11,783 bases of DNA from Chloroflexota bacterium (lineage in GTDB: Bacteria; Chloroflexota; Limnocylindria; Limnocylindrales; CSP1-4), in the NCBI GenBank assembly GCA_021790375.1, contig JAJYEB010000025.1:1-11783 (forward strand), read 5' to 3'. The position numbers and the translations under genes were made by a program. A model generated the notes under the pieces. It did no database searches. It saw only the letters and a program-made list of their open reading frames with translations, and had not been told where the DNA came from. This document shows positions 1 through 7,216 of the stretch, in pieces; the first letter of the stretch is position 1; every line of letters begins with the position of its first letter.

Positions 1-1692
1 GGCCGCGAAGATCTCCGCCTCGCCGTCCCGGGCACCCGAGAGGTACTCGTGGATGGAGGCGGCGGCCCGGCGGCCGTTCGCGACCGCATCGATGACGGTC
101 TTGGGTCCCGACACGACGTCGCCGCCGGCGAAGACGCCTGCGCGGCCGGTGGCCAGCGTGCGCGGGTCGGCCATGATGCCGGCCCACGAGCTGACCTCGA
201 TCCCCGCGCCGGGCGGGAGGATCGAGGGATCGGGCTCCTCGCCGATGGCCACCAGGATGGTCGCGCACGAGATCTCGACCTGGCTGCCCGGGACCGCCTC
301 CCAGACGGCCCGGCCGCCCTCGACGCGTCCGGTCGGCTGCTGGAGCTGGCAGCGCACCGATCCGGCACGCCCGTTCCCCAGCACCTCGTCGACCACGACG
401 CCCGTGCGGATCACGATGCCCTCGCGCTCCGCGGCCTCGATCTCCTCGTGCTGTGCCGGCATCTCGGCGCGTCCGCGCCGGTAGAGCACCGTGACCGAGT
501 CCGCGCCGCTTCGCAGGGCCGACCGCGCGGCGTCCATCGCCGTGCTGCCGCCGCCCACCACGACCACCGGGCCGGACAGGTGCGGCTCCTCGCCGAGGTT
601 GACCTGCTTCAGGAAGAGCGTGGCGGGGACCACGCCCGGGAGCTGATCGCCCGGGACGCCCAGCCGGCGGCTCTTCGACGCGCCGGTGGCAAGGAACACG
701 GCCCGGTAGCCCTGCGCCTCGAGGTCGCTGAGGCTGAAGTCGCGGCCCATGGCGCTGTCGAGGCGAAGCTCCACGCCCAGGCCCACGATGCGGTCGATCT
801 CCTCGCGGAGGACCTCGCGCGGCAGCCGGTACGCCGGGATGCCGATGGCCATCATGCCGCCCGACACCGGCATCGCCTCGAAGACGGTGACGCCGTATCC
901 GAGCCGGACCAGGTAGTACGCGGCCGACATGCCGGCCGGGCCGCCGCCCACGATCGCGACGCGCTCGGGCCGGCGCTTCTTCGGCGGCTCCACCGCGGGC
1001 AGCCTGCCGTGCTCGGCGGCGAAGCGCTTGAGGTTGCGGATCGAGATGGGCTCGTCCAGGGTCCCGCGGCGGCACGCCGTCTCGCAGGGGGCGGTGCAGA
1101 TCCAGCCGCACACCGAGGGGAAGGGGTTCACCTCGGCGGCCACGGCGTACGCGTCGTCGTAGCGGCCCTGCGCGATCAGGCCCACGTACCTCCCGGCGTC
1201 GGTGCCGGCCGGGCACGCCGCCTGGCAGGGCGCCTTCGGGTCCCGGTCGCCGTCGACCATGGAGCGCCACGTCTGCCACGGCTGGGGCCGCTCGCTGGTG
1301 CGCCAGGTGAACAGCGGCGCGGACGGGGACGGATGGTCGGGCTTGAGCGCCTCCGTCGTCGCCTCGGACAGGGGGATCCAGGCGGGCGGCTCCGTGGCTG
1401 GCACGGGCCGGGTGATGGGGCCCTGCCGGGGGGCCAGCGGCGTATCGCCGGCGACGGTGTCGAGGTGCACCACGAGGACCGGGCACTCTCGCACGCAGAT
1501 CCCGCAGCCGATGCACTCACCGACCTGCGTGGGGTACTCCATCATCCAGCGGAACGGCGAACCGGCGCCGCCACCCGCCTCCACGCCGGCGTGGTTCGGT
1601 CGCGACATGTCCAGCGCCTGCACGGGGCACACGTCCATGCAGACGCCGCAGTTGAAGCAGCCCTTGTCTTCGATCGTGATGCGGTAGCCCAT
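1..1692 (-). CDS. Ferredoxin-GltD-like FAD/NAD(P)-dependent oxidoreductase (partial, C-terminus off the left edge)
   Basis: The reading frame is open from the ATG at 1692 to the window edge (564 codons, no stop), so the C-terminus is missing. A clear SD (GGAGGTG, 1696-1702) fixes the start. Domains in order: two [4Fe-4S] ferredoxin motifs, C12/C15/C18/C22-P and C60/C63/C66/C70-P; a Fer4_20-type cysteine domain as in GltD and dihydropyrimidine dehydrogenase (C156, C160, C195, C199, C203, C207); an FAD Rossmann motif VGGGPAG (248-254); an NAD(P) Rossmann motif VGGGSTAMD (379-387); and the late FAD-binding AGGD (D525). The family moves electrons between NAD(P)H and iron-sulfur clusters in the cytoplasm. 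With the extra N-terminal clusters, a ferredoxin:NAD(P)H oxidoreductase role is likelier than plain glutamate synthase small subunit, but this is inference. The partner protein may lie beyond the left edge. Confidence 0.9.
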   Translation of the reverse strand, partial: MGYRITIEDKGCFNCGVCMDVCPVQALDMSRPNHAGVEAGGGAGSPFRWMMEYPTQVGECIGCGICVRECPVLVVHLDTVAGDTPLAPRQGPITRPVPATEPPAWIPLSEATTEALKPDHPSPSAPLFTWRTSERPQPWQTWRSMVDGDRDPKAPCQAACPAGTDAGRYVGLIAQGRYDDAYAVAAEVNPFPSVCGWICTAPCETACRRGTLDEPISIRNLKRFAAEHGRLPAVEPPKKRRPERVAIVGGGPAGMSAAYYLVRLGYGVTVFEAMPVSGGMMAIGIPAYRLPREVLREEIDRIVGLGVELRLDSAMGRDFSLSDLEAQGYRAVFLATGASKSRRLGVPGDQLPGVVPATLFLKQVNLGEEPHLSGPVVVVGGGSTAMDAARSALRSGADSVTVLYRRGRAEMPAQHEEIEAAEREGIVIRTGVVVDEVLGNGRAGSVRCQLQQPTGRVEGGRAVWEAVPGSQVEISCATILVAIGEEPDPSILPPGAGIEVSSWAGIMADPRTLATGRAGVFAGGDVVSGPKTVIDAVANGRRAAASIHEYLSGARDGEAEIFAA

Positions 1693-1866
1693 GCCCACCT
1701 CCGGTGCAGGTCGTGCAGGGGAGGATGGCGCGGGGCCACCGGCCGGCACACACGCGACGGGATGGGCGGGAATGCTCTCGACAGGGGAGGCGGTGGTGCC
1801 GGATGGCCCGGGCCGTTTGCACCCAGGGTCCCGGCATGACGGGGGTCAGTCGGCCCGGGGGCGCGC
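1693..1866 (-). other. Intergenic gap with an inverted repeat (possible terminator or attenuator)
   Basis: This 174-bp gap lies between the response regulator stop and the oxidoreductase start, both on the minus strand. It contains a perfect 8-bp inverted repeat, CCCGGGCC at 1807-1814 and GGCCCGGG at 1852-1859, just after the regulator stop codon. The loop is long (37 nt) and no T-run follows, so termination is only a possibility. The SD of the next gene is at 1696-1702. I see no convincing -35/-10 pair. Confidence 0.3.
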
Positions 1867-2508
1867 TCAGTTGCCGGGGATGAGCCCTTCGCGGACGGCT
1901 CGGGCGGCCAGCTCGGTGCGGCTCTGGGCGTGCAGCTTCTCGAGGATGTTCTTGAGGTGGAACTTCGCGGTGTTCTCGCTGATGCCCAGCCGCGAGGCGA
2001 TCTCCTTGTTGCGCAGCCCCTGCGTGACCAGGCCGAGCACCTCGAGCTCGCGCTCGGTGAGCCGGTCGGGGTCGGCCGGGAGATGGGGGCGATCGGGACG
2101 CAGGAACTCGTCGATGATCCGTGCCGCGGTGGCGGGCGTGATGGCGGCCTCGCCCCTGCCCACCGCCTCCAGCATCGAGCGGAGCTGCGTGCTCTCCAGG
2201 TTCTTGAGCAGGTATCCCTGGGCACCGGCCTTGATCGCGGTGAAGAGGTCGTCCTCGTCCTCGCTGACCGTCAGCATCACGATGGCGATCTCCGGGTGCT
2301 CGGCCTTGATCCGCTGCGTGGCGGCGAGCCCGGAGAGCCCCGGCATGCGGACGTCCATCAGGACCAGGTCCGGCTTCAGGCGATCGGCCAGCGCGACGGC
2401 GTCCTCGCCGTTCGACGCCTGGCCCACCACGTCGTGCCCCCAGGCGGAGATCAGCGACCCCACCCCGTCGCGAAACAGCGTGTGATCGTCCGCCAGCAGG
2501 ACCCGCAT
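1867..2508 (-). CDS. NarL/FixJ-type response regulator (REC + LuxR HTH)
   Basis: The protein has 213 residues, the normal length for the NarL/FixJ family. The receiver domain (about 3-118) shows the acidic pair D7-D8, the phospho-acceptor D52 (VLMDVRMPG), T80 and K102. The LuxR-type HTH spans about 150-207 (LTERELEVLGLV, then NKEIASRLGISENTAKFHL). The frame is open further upstream, but the start is set at 2508: homology begins at MRVLLADDH, an SD (GGGAGGAGGG, 2516-2525) lies 7 nt ahead, and the ATG overlaps the kinase stop as TGATG, indicating translational coupling. It is the cognate partner of that kinase and should act as a phosphorylation-dependent DNA-binding regulator. Its targets are unknown; the flanking oxidoreductase and the divergent membrane protein are candidates by position only. 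Confidence 0.93.
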   Translation of the reverse strand: MRVLLADDHTLFRDGVGSLISAWGHDVVGQASNGEDAVALADRLKPDLVLMDVRMPGLSGLAATQRIKAEHPEIAIVMLTVSEDEDDLFTAIKAGAQGYLLKNLESTQLRSMLEAVGRGEAAITPATAARIIDEFLRPDRPHLPADPDRLTERELEVLGLVTQGLRNKEIASRLGISENTAKFHLKNILEKLHAQSRTELAARAVREGLIPGN

Positions 2509-3815
2509 CAGGCCACCCTCCTCCCAGTCGTTGCCGCCAGCGGAACACGCAGCGCGACCCGCGTGCCCTGCCCGGGCGCGGGCTCGAACGCCAGCTCGCC
2601 GCCGATCGTCGCCGCGCGTTCCCGCATCGTCTGCATCCCATAGTGCGGCCAATCACCGGCCGGCGCTTCCGTCGTGCCCATGCCGCGTCCGTCGTCCTCC
2701 ACGTGCACCACCAGCGAGCCTGCGTCGACCCCCACCGACACCACCACGCGCTGGGCCGCGGCGTGCTTGCGCACGTTCGTGAGGGCCTCCTGCACGATCC
2801 GGAAGACCTGCGCCTGGACGTCCGGGGCCAGCACGAGCCGACGCGCCGCGTCCGACGCGTCCACGCGCACGACCAGCTTCGACGCCTCCGCGAACCGAAC
2901 GGCGTACTCCTCGAGCGCCCCGACCAACCCCCGGTCGGGCGGAATCGGGCTGGTCAGGCCGAGGATGGCCTCGCGGACGTCGACGTACACGGAGCGGGCG
3001 GCGATGGCGAGCTCCGACAGCTGGGAGCGTGCCGCCTCCGGACGGCCGGACGCCAGGAGCTCCTCCACGGCCTGCGACTTGGTGTTGACGTACCCGAGCA
3101 CCTGCGCCAGGCCATCGTGCATCTCGCGCGCGATCCGCTCGCGCTCTCCGCGCACGGCGAGCTCGCGCAGCTCGCGCTGCAGCCGATCGTTCTCGAGGGC
3201 GATCGCGGCCTGGCTGGCCAGCGACGAGAGCGTCTCCACGTCGTCGACACCGTACGCGATCGGCGCGCGGGATCCGACCGCAAGCGTGCCGATGGTGCGG
3301 TCGGCGAGGCGCAGCGGCGCGGCCATGTTCGCGGCCAGGTAGGCAGGACGGATGAAGCGCCGGAAATCCTCGCCGGGCTGCCCGGCGCGGGTGTCGACCG
3401 CATCGTCCGGGCCGCTGGACGCCGCGAGGCGCAGCTCGCCTGAGGGTCCGGCGAGCGCGAGGACCGCGACGTCGGCGCCGAGGAGCTGGCGGGCGTTGTC
3501 CACGACCGCCCGCAGGACGGCGTCGATGTCCACCAGCGCGGTCATGGCGACGCTCACGCGGTGCAGCGCAGCGGCCGCGGCATGCCGCGCCTCGAGCTCC
3601 CGGTTGCGTTGGCGGAGAGTGTCGGTGAGCCGGTCGATCACCCCGAATGCGTAGCGGCCGTAGACGATCGCCAGCACGCACACGACGGTCATCACCAGGA
3701 TGGTGTCGCGGGGGAAGGGCAGGTGCTGGTCGAAGAAGCTGTCGGCGGCAAGCTCGATCGCGCCGACCACGAGGATCGGCACGAGCACCCCCAGCCACCG
3801 CCGCTGCACCCGCAT
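2508..3815 (-). CDS. GAF-containing NarX/DegS-type sensor histidine kinase
   Basis: The protein has 435 residues. Two N-terminal hydrophobic segments (about 8-24 and 38-58), separated by a short loop, anchor it in the membrane. A short linker with coiled-coil character (about 62-85) leads to a GAF domain (about 90-210), then a HisKA_3 dimerisation domain with phospho-acceptor H233 in REMHDGLAQ, and a HATPase_c domain with an N-box around N347 (EALTNVRKHA), a G1 box DDGRGMG (374-380) and a second glycine motif (HYGMQTMRERA, 391-401). With almost no extracytoplasmic region, it probably senses a membrane or cytoplasmic signal through GAF; the ligand cannot be told from sequence. The start has no SD, but TACCCT lies 8 nt upstream, which fits a leaderless transcript. 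The stop overlaps the start of the response regulator. Confidence 0.93.
   Translation of the reverse strand: MRVQRRWLGVLVPILVVGAIELAADSFFDQHLPFPRDTILVMTVVCVLAIVYGRYAFGVIDRLTDTLRQRNRELEARHAAAAALHRVSVAMTALVDIDAVLRAVVDNARQLLGADVAVLALAGPSGELRLAASSGPDDAVDTRAGQPGEDFRRFIRPAYLAANMAAPLRLADRTIGTLAVGSRAPIAYGVDDVETLSSLASQAAIALENDRLQRELRELAVRGERERIAREMHDGLAQVLGYVNTKSQAVEELLASGRPEAARSQLSELAIAARSVYVDVREAILGLTSPIPPDRGLVGALEEYAVRFAEASKLVVRVDASDAARRLVLAPDVQAQVFRIVQEALTNVRKHAAAQRVVVSVGVDAGSLVVHVEDDGRGMGTTEAPAGDWPHYGMQTMRERAATIGGELAFEPAPGQGTRVALRVPLAATTGRRVA
2516..2525 (-). promoter_or_regulatory. Shine-Dalgarno that sets the response regulator start
   Basis: On the minus strand this reads GGGAGGAGGG, 7 nt before the ATG at 2508. 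It lies inside the end of the kinase gene. It supports the short 213-residue form over the longer open frame that extends to 2652. Confidence 0.75.
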
Positions 3816-3823
3816 GAGCCGAC

Positions 3824-3829
3824 AGGGTA
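3824..3829 (-). promoter_or_regulatory. Candidate -10 element for leaderless transcription of the kinase-regulator operon
   Basis: On the minus strand TACCCT (TANNNT form) ends 8 nt before the kinase ATG, and there is no SD between them. This spacing places a transcription start at or next to the ATG. No good -35 hexamer was seen at 17 bp spacing, so the call rests on position and the missing SD. Confidence 0.35.
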
Positions 3830-3913
3830 CGCCGTTCGCGGGCAGGAGTGGGCGATTGGCACTATCCCGCGGGGGGTCGTCTGTCCCGCGGCACTACCCG
3901 AACGGGCGGCGTC

Positions 3914-3994
3914 GCATGCAGGGTCCGCGGGCGGAGCGTCGCCTGCAGGGTCGACGGGCGGAGCGTCGCCTGCAGGGTCGGCGGGCGGAGTGGC
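3914..3994. repeat. 27-bp tandem repeat, three copies
   Basis: The three copies are 3914-3940, 3941-3967 and 3968-3994. They differ at only a few positions and share GCAGGGTC near the start and GGGCGGAG near the end. A degenerate half-copy of the unit's tail precedes them (about 3899-3913). The array sits in the 292-bp divergent gap between the kinase and the membrane protein genes. The open frames that cross it in several registers look like by-products of a repeat length divisible by three rather than genes. Confidence 0.9.
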
Positions 3995-4107
3995 CCCCGC
4001 GGAGCGGACGTCCGACGGACGGGCTGCGTCGATGTGACCGAAGGCTCTGGCCGGGGCCGGCCTGCCGACCCACGATCCGGTCGTCCCGAGTCGGTCACGC
4101 CGCACAG

Positions 4108-4593
4108 ATGGAGCCCACCACTGTCATGACAACCGGATCGATAACGCACGCATCGGCGACCAGCATCCCGGCCCCGCGTCCAGGGCTGGCTGGCACGGTC
4201 GCCATCGTCTTCCTGCTGCTGCTCGGGATCGGAGCGCTGGCCGGCGGATTCGCGCTGGCATCGAGGCCCGACGGCAGTGTCATGCACTTCGACGTGGCGC
4301 TGCTCGCGGGCAGCCCGTTCAGCGACTACTTCATTCCGGGCCTGATCCTGGGGGGCCTGTTCGGCGTCGGCTCGTTCGCGGTCGCGACGATGGGCCTGCT
4401 GCGCCGGCGGATCGCGCCGTTTCTCGCCTTCGCGATCGGCTGCGCCCAGATGATCTGGATCGTGGCGGAGCTGGCGATCATCCGGGAGCTCAGCTTCCTG
4501 CATCCCACCTTCTTCGTCGTCGGGCTGGTGATCGCGGTGGCGTCCCTGCGGTGGGGCTGGGCGACGTTCCGGGGCTTCCTGGCCGCCCATTGA
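4108..4593 (+). CDS. Four-helix integral membrane protein of unknown function
   Basis: I do not recognise the family. From the ATG at 4108 the protein has 161 residues. A polar Ser/Thr/Pro-rich N-terminus of about 27 residues is followed by four hydrophobic segments at about 28-51, 73-97, 102-124 and 131-149; the loop after the second holds a basic run (LLRRR, 97-101), which by the positive-inside rule would face the cytoplasm. The alternating hydrophobic blocks make this the convincing coding frame here. The start is uncertain: the ATG at 4108 has no SD, whereas the ATG at 4126 has GGAG 11 nt ahead and would give 155 residues. The same frame stays open back to 3700, but only through the repeat and the opposite-strand kinase, so that extension is rejected. 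It is transcribed divergently from the kinase-regulator pair, which could control it; that is inference from position only. Confidence 0.75.
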   Translation: MEPTTVMTTGSITHASATSIPAPRPGLAGTVAIVFLLLLGIGALAGGFALASRPDGSVMHFDVALLAGSPFSDYFIPGLILGGLFGVGSFAVATMGLLRRRIAPFLAFAIGCAQMIWIVAELAIIRELSFLHPTFFVVGLVIAVASLRWGWATFRGFLAAH

Positions 4594-4994
4594 GGCGGCG
4601 TGTCCGCCGGTCCGGTGATCCGGCGAGCCGGCCGGGCTCGGGACCGCGGGGTGCGAGCGGCCGAGGTGGCGAGTGCGCCGGACCCGGGCCCTGCAGTTTG
4701 TGCGCGGGTGGAACGCTAAGTCGGGTTGCGGCCGGCCGAGGGGCGCCAGCGGCTCATCCGGTCCGCACGGCCGGTCCCGGCCCCGCGCGGCCACGCTCGA
4801 TCCGGGTCGAGAAAGGCAGGCGAGAAGCCGGCGGCGCTCGCGTGTGTCGTCCGGACTCGCCTTTGCATTCCCCGGGTGCATGATCTGCAGGAAAGTGGCC
4901 AGGGCCGGATTGCCCGCGCTGGACCGGCCGCAGCGCCCTCGGGTCCCGCGCAGCGCCCCCGGATCCAGCACGGCACGCCGTCGCCGCCCCCGTC
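4594..4994. other. 401-bp stretch with no gene seen
   Basis: This lies between the 3' ends of the membrane protein (plus) and the aminotransferase (minus), so it is a convergent gap. Just after the plus-strand stop there are two small overlapping hairpins: GGCGG/CCGCC (4594-4598 with 4604-4608) and CGCCGG/CCGGCG (4605-4610 with 4620-4625). Neither is followed by a T-run, so they are at best weak terminators. Open frames on both strands have Arg/Pro/Ala-rich translations typical of non-coding GC-rich DNA. I compared the stretch by eye with RNase P, SRP RNA and tmRNA core motifs and saw no match. Confidence 0.4.
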
Positions 4995-6173
4995 TCACCC
5001 GGCGGCTGCCAGCGCCTCCAGGGCTTCGGGCAGGTCGGCTCGGCCGAAGCCGAGGCGGAACCGATCGGGCGCACATCCGAAGGCCGGCCCGGGAGCGACC
5101 ACCACGCCGGCGCGGTCGCGCCAGTGTGCGAGCACGGCATCCGGGTCGCCGCCGTGCCGCTCGAGCAGGGGTGCCGCGATGCGGGCTACCGAGACGGTGG
5201 TGGCCGCGGGGCGCTCCCATGCGAACAGGCCCGGATACGCCGCGACGAACGCTTCCAGTCGTGCCTGGTTCGCGATGCACAGGCGCCGCGTGCGCTCGCG
5301 CAGCTCCGCATCGGCGCGCAGGGCGATCGTGGCCAGCACCTCGGACGGTCCTGCCGCGCACAGCGTCGTGTAGTCCTTGATCGCCATCGCGTGCGCGCGC
5401 AACGCGCGATCGCCGGTGACGAGCCAGCCGATCCGGAGCCCGGCCAGCCCGTATACCTTGGACGTGACCCCGACCGCGACCGCACGCCCGGACAGCCCGG
5501 TCACGGACGGCGCCGTCTCGCCGGACCATTCGAGCCCGCGATAGACCTCGTCCCCGACCACGCGGATCCCCAGCGCCTCGCAGCGCGCGACCACCTCGCG
5601 CAGCTGCTCGCCCGAGGCCGCCACCCCGGTCGGGTTGTGCGGCACGTTCAGCACGAGGAGCGCGACACCCGGCCGCAGCGCCTCCATCAGCCGCTCGAAC
5701 GGGAAGCGCCAGCCGTCGCCACGCTCCTCGACCGGGACCAGCTCGAGCGTGGCGCCCATCGCCCTCGGTACCTCGTGGAGGGACTGGTACGCGGGCGTCA
5801 GCGCGACCGCACGGTCGCCCGGCGCCAGCGTGGCCGCGAACACGAGCAGGAGCGCCTCGGCCGCGCCCACCGCCACGAGCACGTCGTCCGGGCCGCGGCC
5901 GGGGTAGAGGGACGCGATGGCGGCGCGCAGGTCCGGATCGCCGGCCGCCGTTCGATAGCCCAGCCGCAGCCGCTCCCAGCGTTCCCGCTGGTCCGCGTCG
6001 GCGAGGTCCAGCAGCTCCCGGGTCGAGAGGGTCTCGGGATCGGACGAGCCCAGCTGGTGCGGGAGGTCGAACTCGAAGCGATCGAAGAACCGCTCGAGGG
6101 CGAACTCCGGCATGGTCCTGAGCCGCCCGGTGCCCCCGGTGCCCGCGGTGCCCCTGGTGTCGCCGTCATGCAT
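4995..6173 (-). CDS. Class I/II PLP-dependent aminotransferase
   Basis: The protein has 392 residues, normal for fold-type I aminotransferases. Visible motifs are the PLP-stacking region around AYQSLHE (128-134), N180 in NVPHNPTG, D208 and Y211 in GDEVYRG, the Schiff-base lysine K239 in TSKVYGLAGLRIGW with phosphate-binding R247, and a C-terminal carboxylate-binding arginine around R373 (RFRLGFGR). The overall pattern (STRELLDLAD, GYRTAAGDPDLR, IKDYTT) recalls the subgroup that includes capreomycidine synthase VioD, but the substrate cannot be named. The start at 6173 overlaps the ribokinase stop as TGATG and has GGGAG 8 nt ahead. It adds about 20 Gly/Thr-rich residues before the family-like MPEFALERFF; a second ATG at 6113 has only a poor SD. 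It is the last gene of the four-gene operon. Confidence 0.9.
   Translation of the reverse strand: MHDGDTRGTAGTGGTGRLRTMPEFALERFFDRFEFDLPHQLGSSDPETLSTRELLDLADADQRERWERLRLGYRTAAGDPDLRAAIASLYPGRGPDDVLVAVGAAEALLLVFAATLAPGDRAVALTPAYQSLHEVPRAMGATLELVPVEERGDGWRFPFERLMEALRPGVALLVLNVPHNPTGVAASGEQLREVVARCEALGIRVVGDEVYRGLEWSGETAPSVTGLSGRAVAVGVTSKVYGLAGLRIGWLVTGDRALRAHAMAIKDYTTLCAAGPSEVLATIALRADAELRERTRRLCIANQARLEAFVAAYPGLFAWERPAATTVSVARIAAPLLERHGGDPDAVLAHWRDRAGVVVAPGPAFGCAPDRFRLGFGRADLPEALEALAAAG
6129..6164. repeat. 9-bp tandem repeat, four copies, in the aminotransferase 5' end
   Basis: On the plus strand the units are GGTGCCCCC, GGTGCCCGC, GGTGCCCCT and GGTGTCGCC at 6129, 6138, 6147 and 6156. On the coding strand they give a Gly/Thr-rich stretch at about residues 4-15 of the aminotransferase, ahead of the conserved domain. 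Confidence 0.8.
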
Positions 6174-7216
6174 CAGCGTGGCTCCCGTGCCCTGTCGATC
6201 TCGTCGCGACCTGGCATCCCCTCGCGCGCTCCGTGACGGGTGGTGGCCAGCCCACCCGAAGTCCTGCCCCGCCGGACCGCCTCGACGAACGGCCGCCCTT
6301 CCGCCAGCGCCGCCGCGAACGCGCCGTTGAACGCGTCCCCGGCGCCAACGGTGTCCACCGGTTCGACATCCAGGGCCCGGAAGATCTGCTCGACGTCGGG
6401 ACCGAGGGCCACGACCCCCCTGGCGCCAAGCGTCACTGCGATGCGCAGCTCGCGATCCGCGGCCGCGAGTGCATGCGCAGCGCGCACGGGGTCTCCCGCG
6501 AATCCCGGCACCAGCAGGTCGAGCTCGGTCTCGTTGGGGGTGATGTGCGACGCGAGCCGCAGCAGCGCTGCGGGGACGTCGCGGGCGGGAGCGGGGTTCA
6601 GCACGAACGGCGCACCCACCGTCCTCGCGACGAACGCGGCCGCGAGCACTGCGTCGACCGGGACCTCCAGGCTCGCCAGCAGCACGGAATCGGCGCCGAG
6701 CACGCGTGAGAGCGCCGACTGGACCTCACCCGGGGTCAGCGTGGCGTTTGCGCCGGGCGCCACGGCGATCTGGTTCTCTCCCCGGGCATCGACCACGATC
6801 AGGGCGACGCCCGTGGCCGTCCCGCTCCGCACCCGCACCGCCGAGCAGTCCACGCCCTCGGCGGCCAGTGCCGCGAGCGCCTCCCGCCCGAACATGTCGT
6901 CGCCGACGGCTCCGACCATGGCGACCGAGCCCTGGCCAGGCCCGCCCCGGAGCGCACGGGCGGCCGCGACCGCCTGGTTGCCGCCCTTGCCACCCTGGTG
7001 GACCGAGAACTCGCCGCCGACCACCGTGTCCCCCGGCCCGGGCAGCGGCGCACCGCTCACCACCATGTCGACGTTGATCGCGCCGAGGACCACCACCCGC
7101 GCAGGGGTCGCCGCAGCCGAGACGTCCGCCTGGTCCGCCGGCTGCCTCCCCGCCACATGCGACCCGTGCACCGGCGCGTCCCTTGCCGGCGGCTCCGGGC
7201 GCCGGTCGACGGTCAT
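6173..7216 (-). CDS. rbsK: Ribokinase (PfkB-family sugar kinase)
   Basis: The 347-residue cytoplasmic protein should phosphorylate ribose to ribose 5-phosphate. PfkB/ribokinase signatures are in order: GAINVD (45-50), the sugar-binding QGGKGGNQAVAAARAL (74-89), NPAPA (207-211), TPNETELDLL (226-235), and the C-terminal signature DTVGAGDAFNG (288-298) with catalytic base D294. The start at 7216 overlaps the upstream reductase stop as ATGA, with GGGGAG 11 nt ahead (7228-7233); an in-frame ATG further back at 7267 is inside the reductase gene. About 40 residues precede the conserved core, far more than the handful in typical ribokinases, so an internal start is possible. The specificity motifs match ribokinase better than fructokinase or adenosine kinase, though another pentose or deoxyribose cannot be excluded. 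No ribose transporter or regulator is nearby. Confidence 0.88.
   Translation of the reverse strand: MTVDRRPEPPARDAPVHGSHVAGRQPADQADVSAAATPARVVVLGAINVDMVVSGAPLPGPGDTVVGGEFSVHQGGKGGNQAVAAARALRGGPGQGSVAMVGAVGDDMFGREALAALAAEGVDCSAVRVRSGTATGVALIVVDARGENQIAVAPGANATLTPGEVQSALSRVLGADSVLLASLEVPVDAVLAAAFVARTVGAPFVLNPAPARDVPAALLRLASHITPNETELDLLVPGFAGDPVRAAHALAAADRELRIAVTLGARGVVALGPDVEQIFRALDVEPVDTVGAGDAFNGAFAAALAEGRPFVEAVRRGRTSGGLATTRHGAREGMPGRDEIDRAREPR

Noticed and set aside
49..1839. A 596-residue open frame on the plus strand
   Set aside because: It lies antisense to the ferredoxin-GltD gene, whose cysteine and Rossmann motifs are all intact on the minus strand. Its translation is Arg/Ala/Gly/His-rich with no recognisable motif.
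2509..2652. 48-residue N-terminal extension of the response regulator
   Set aside because: It lies inside the kinase C-terminus. The family start MRVLLADDH has its own SD and a TGATG overlap.
3700..4107. N-terminal extension of the membrane protein back to 3700
   Set aside because: It would overlap the kinase coding region on the other strand and run through the 27-bp repeat. Its composition is unlike the hydrophobic protein that follows.
4594..4994. Possible structured RNA gene (a GGAAAGTGGCC stretch near 4890 recalls the RNase P core)
   Set aside because: The rest of the RNase P core motifs are absent and no matching long-range pairings were seen.
3862..5529. A 555-residue minus-strand open frame over the membrane protein and the intergenic gap
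   Set aside because: It is out of frame with the aminotransferase it overlaps and antisense to the membrane protein. No motif, and Arg/Pro/Ala-rich.
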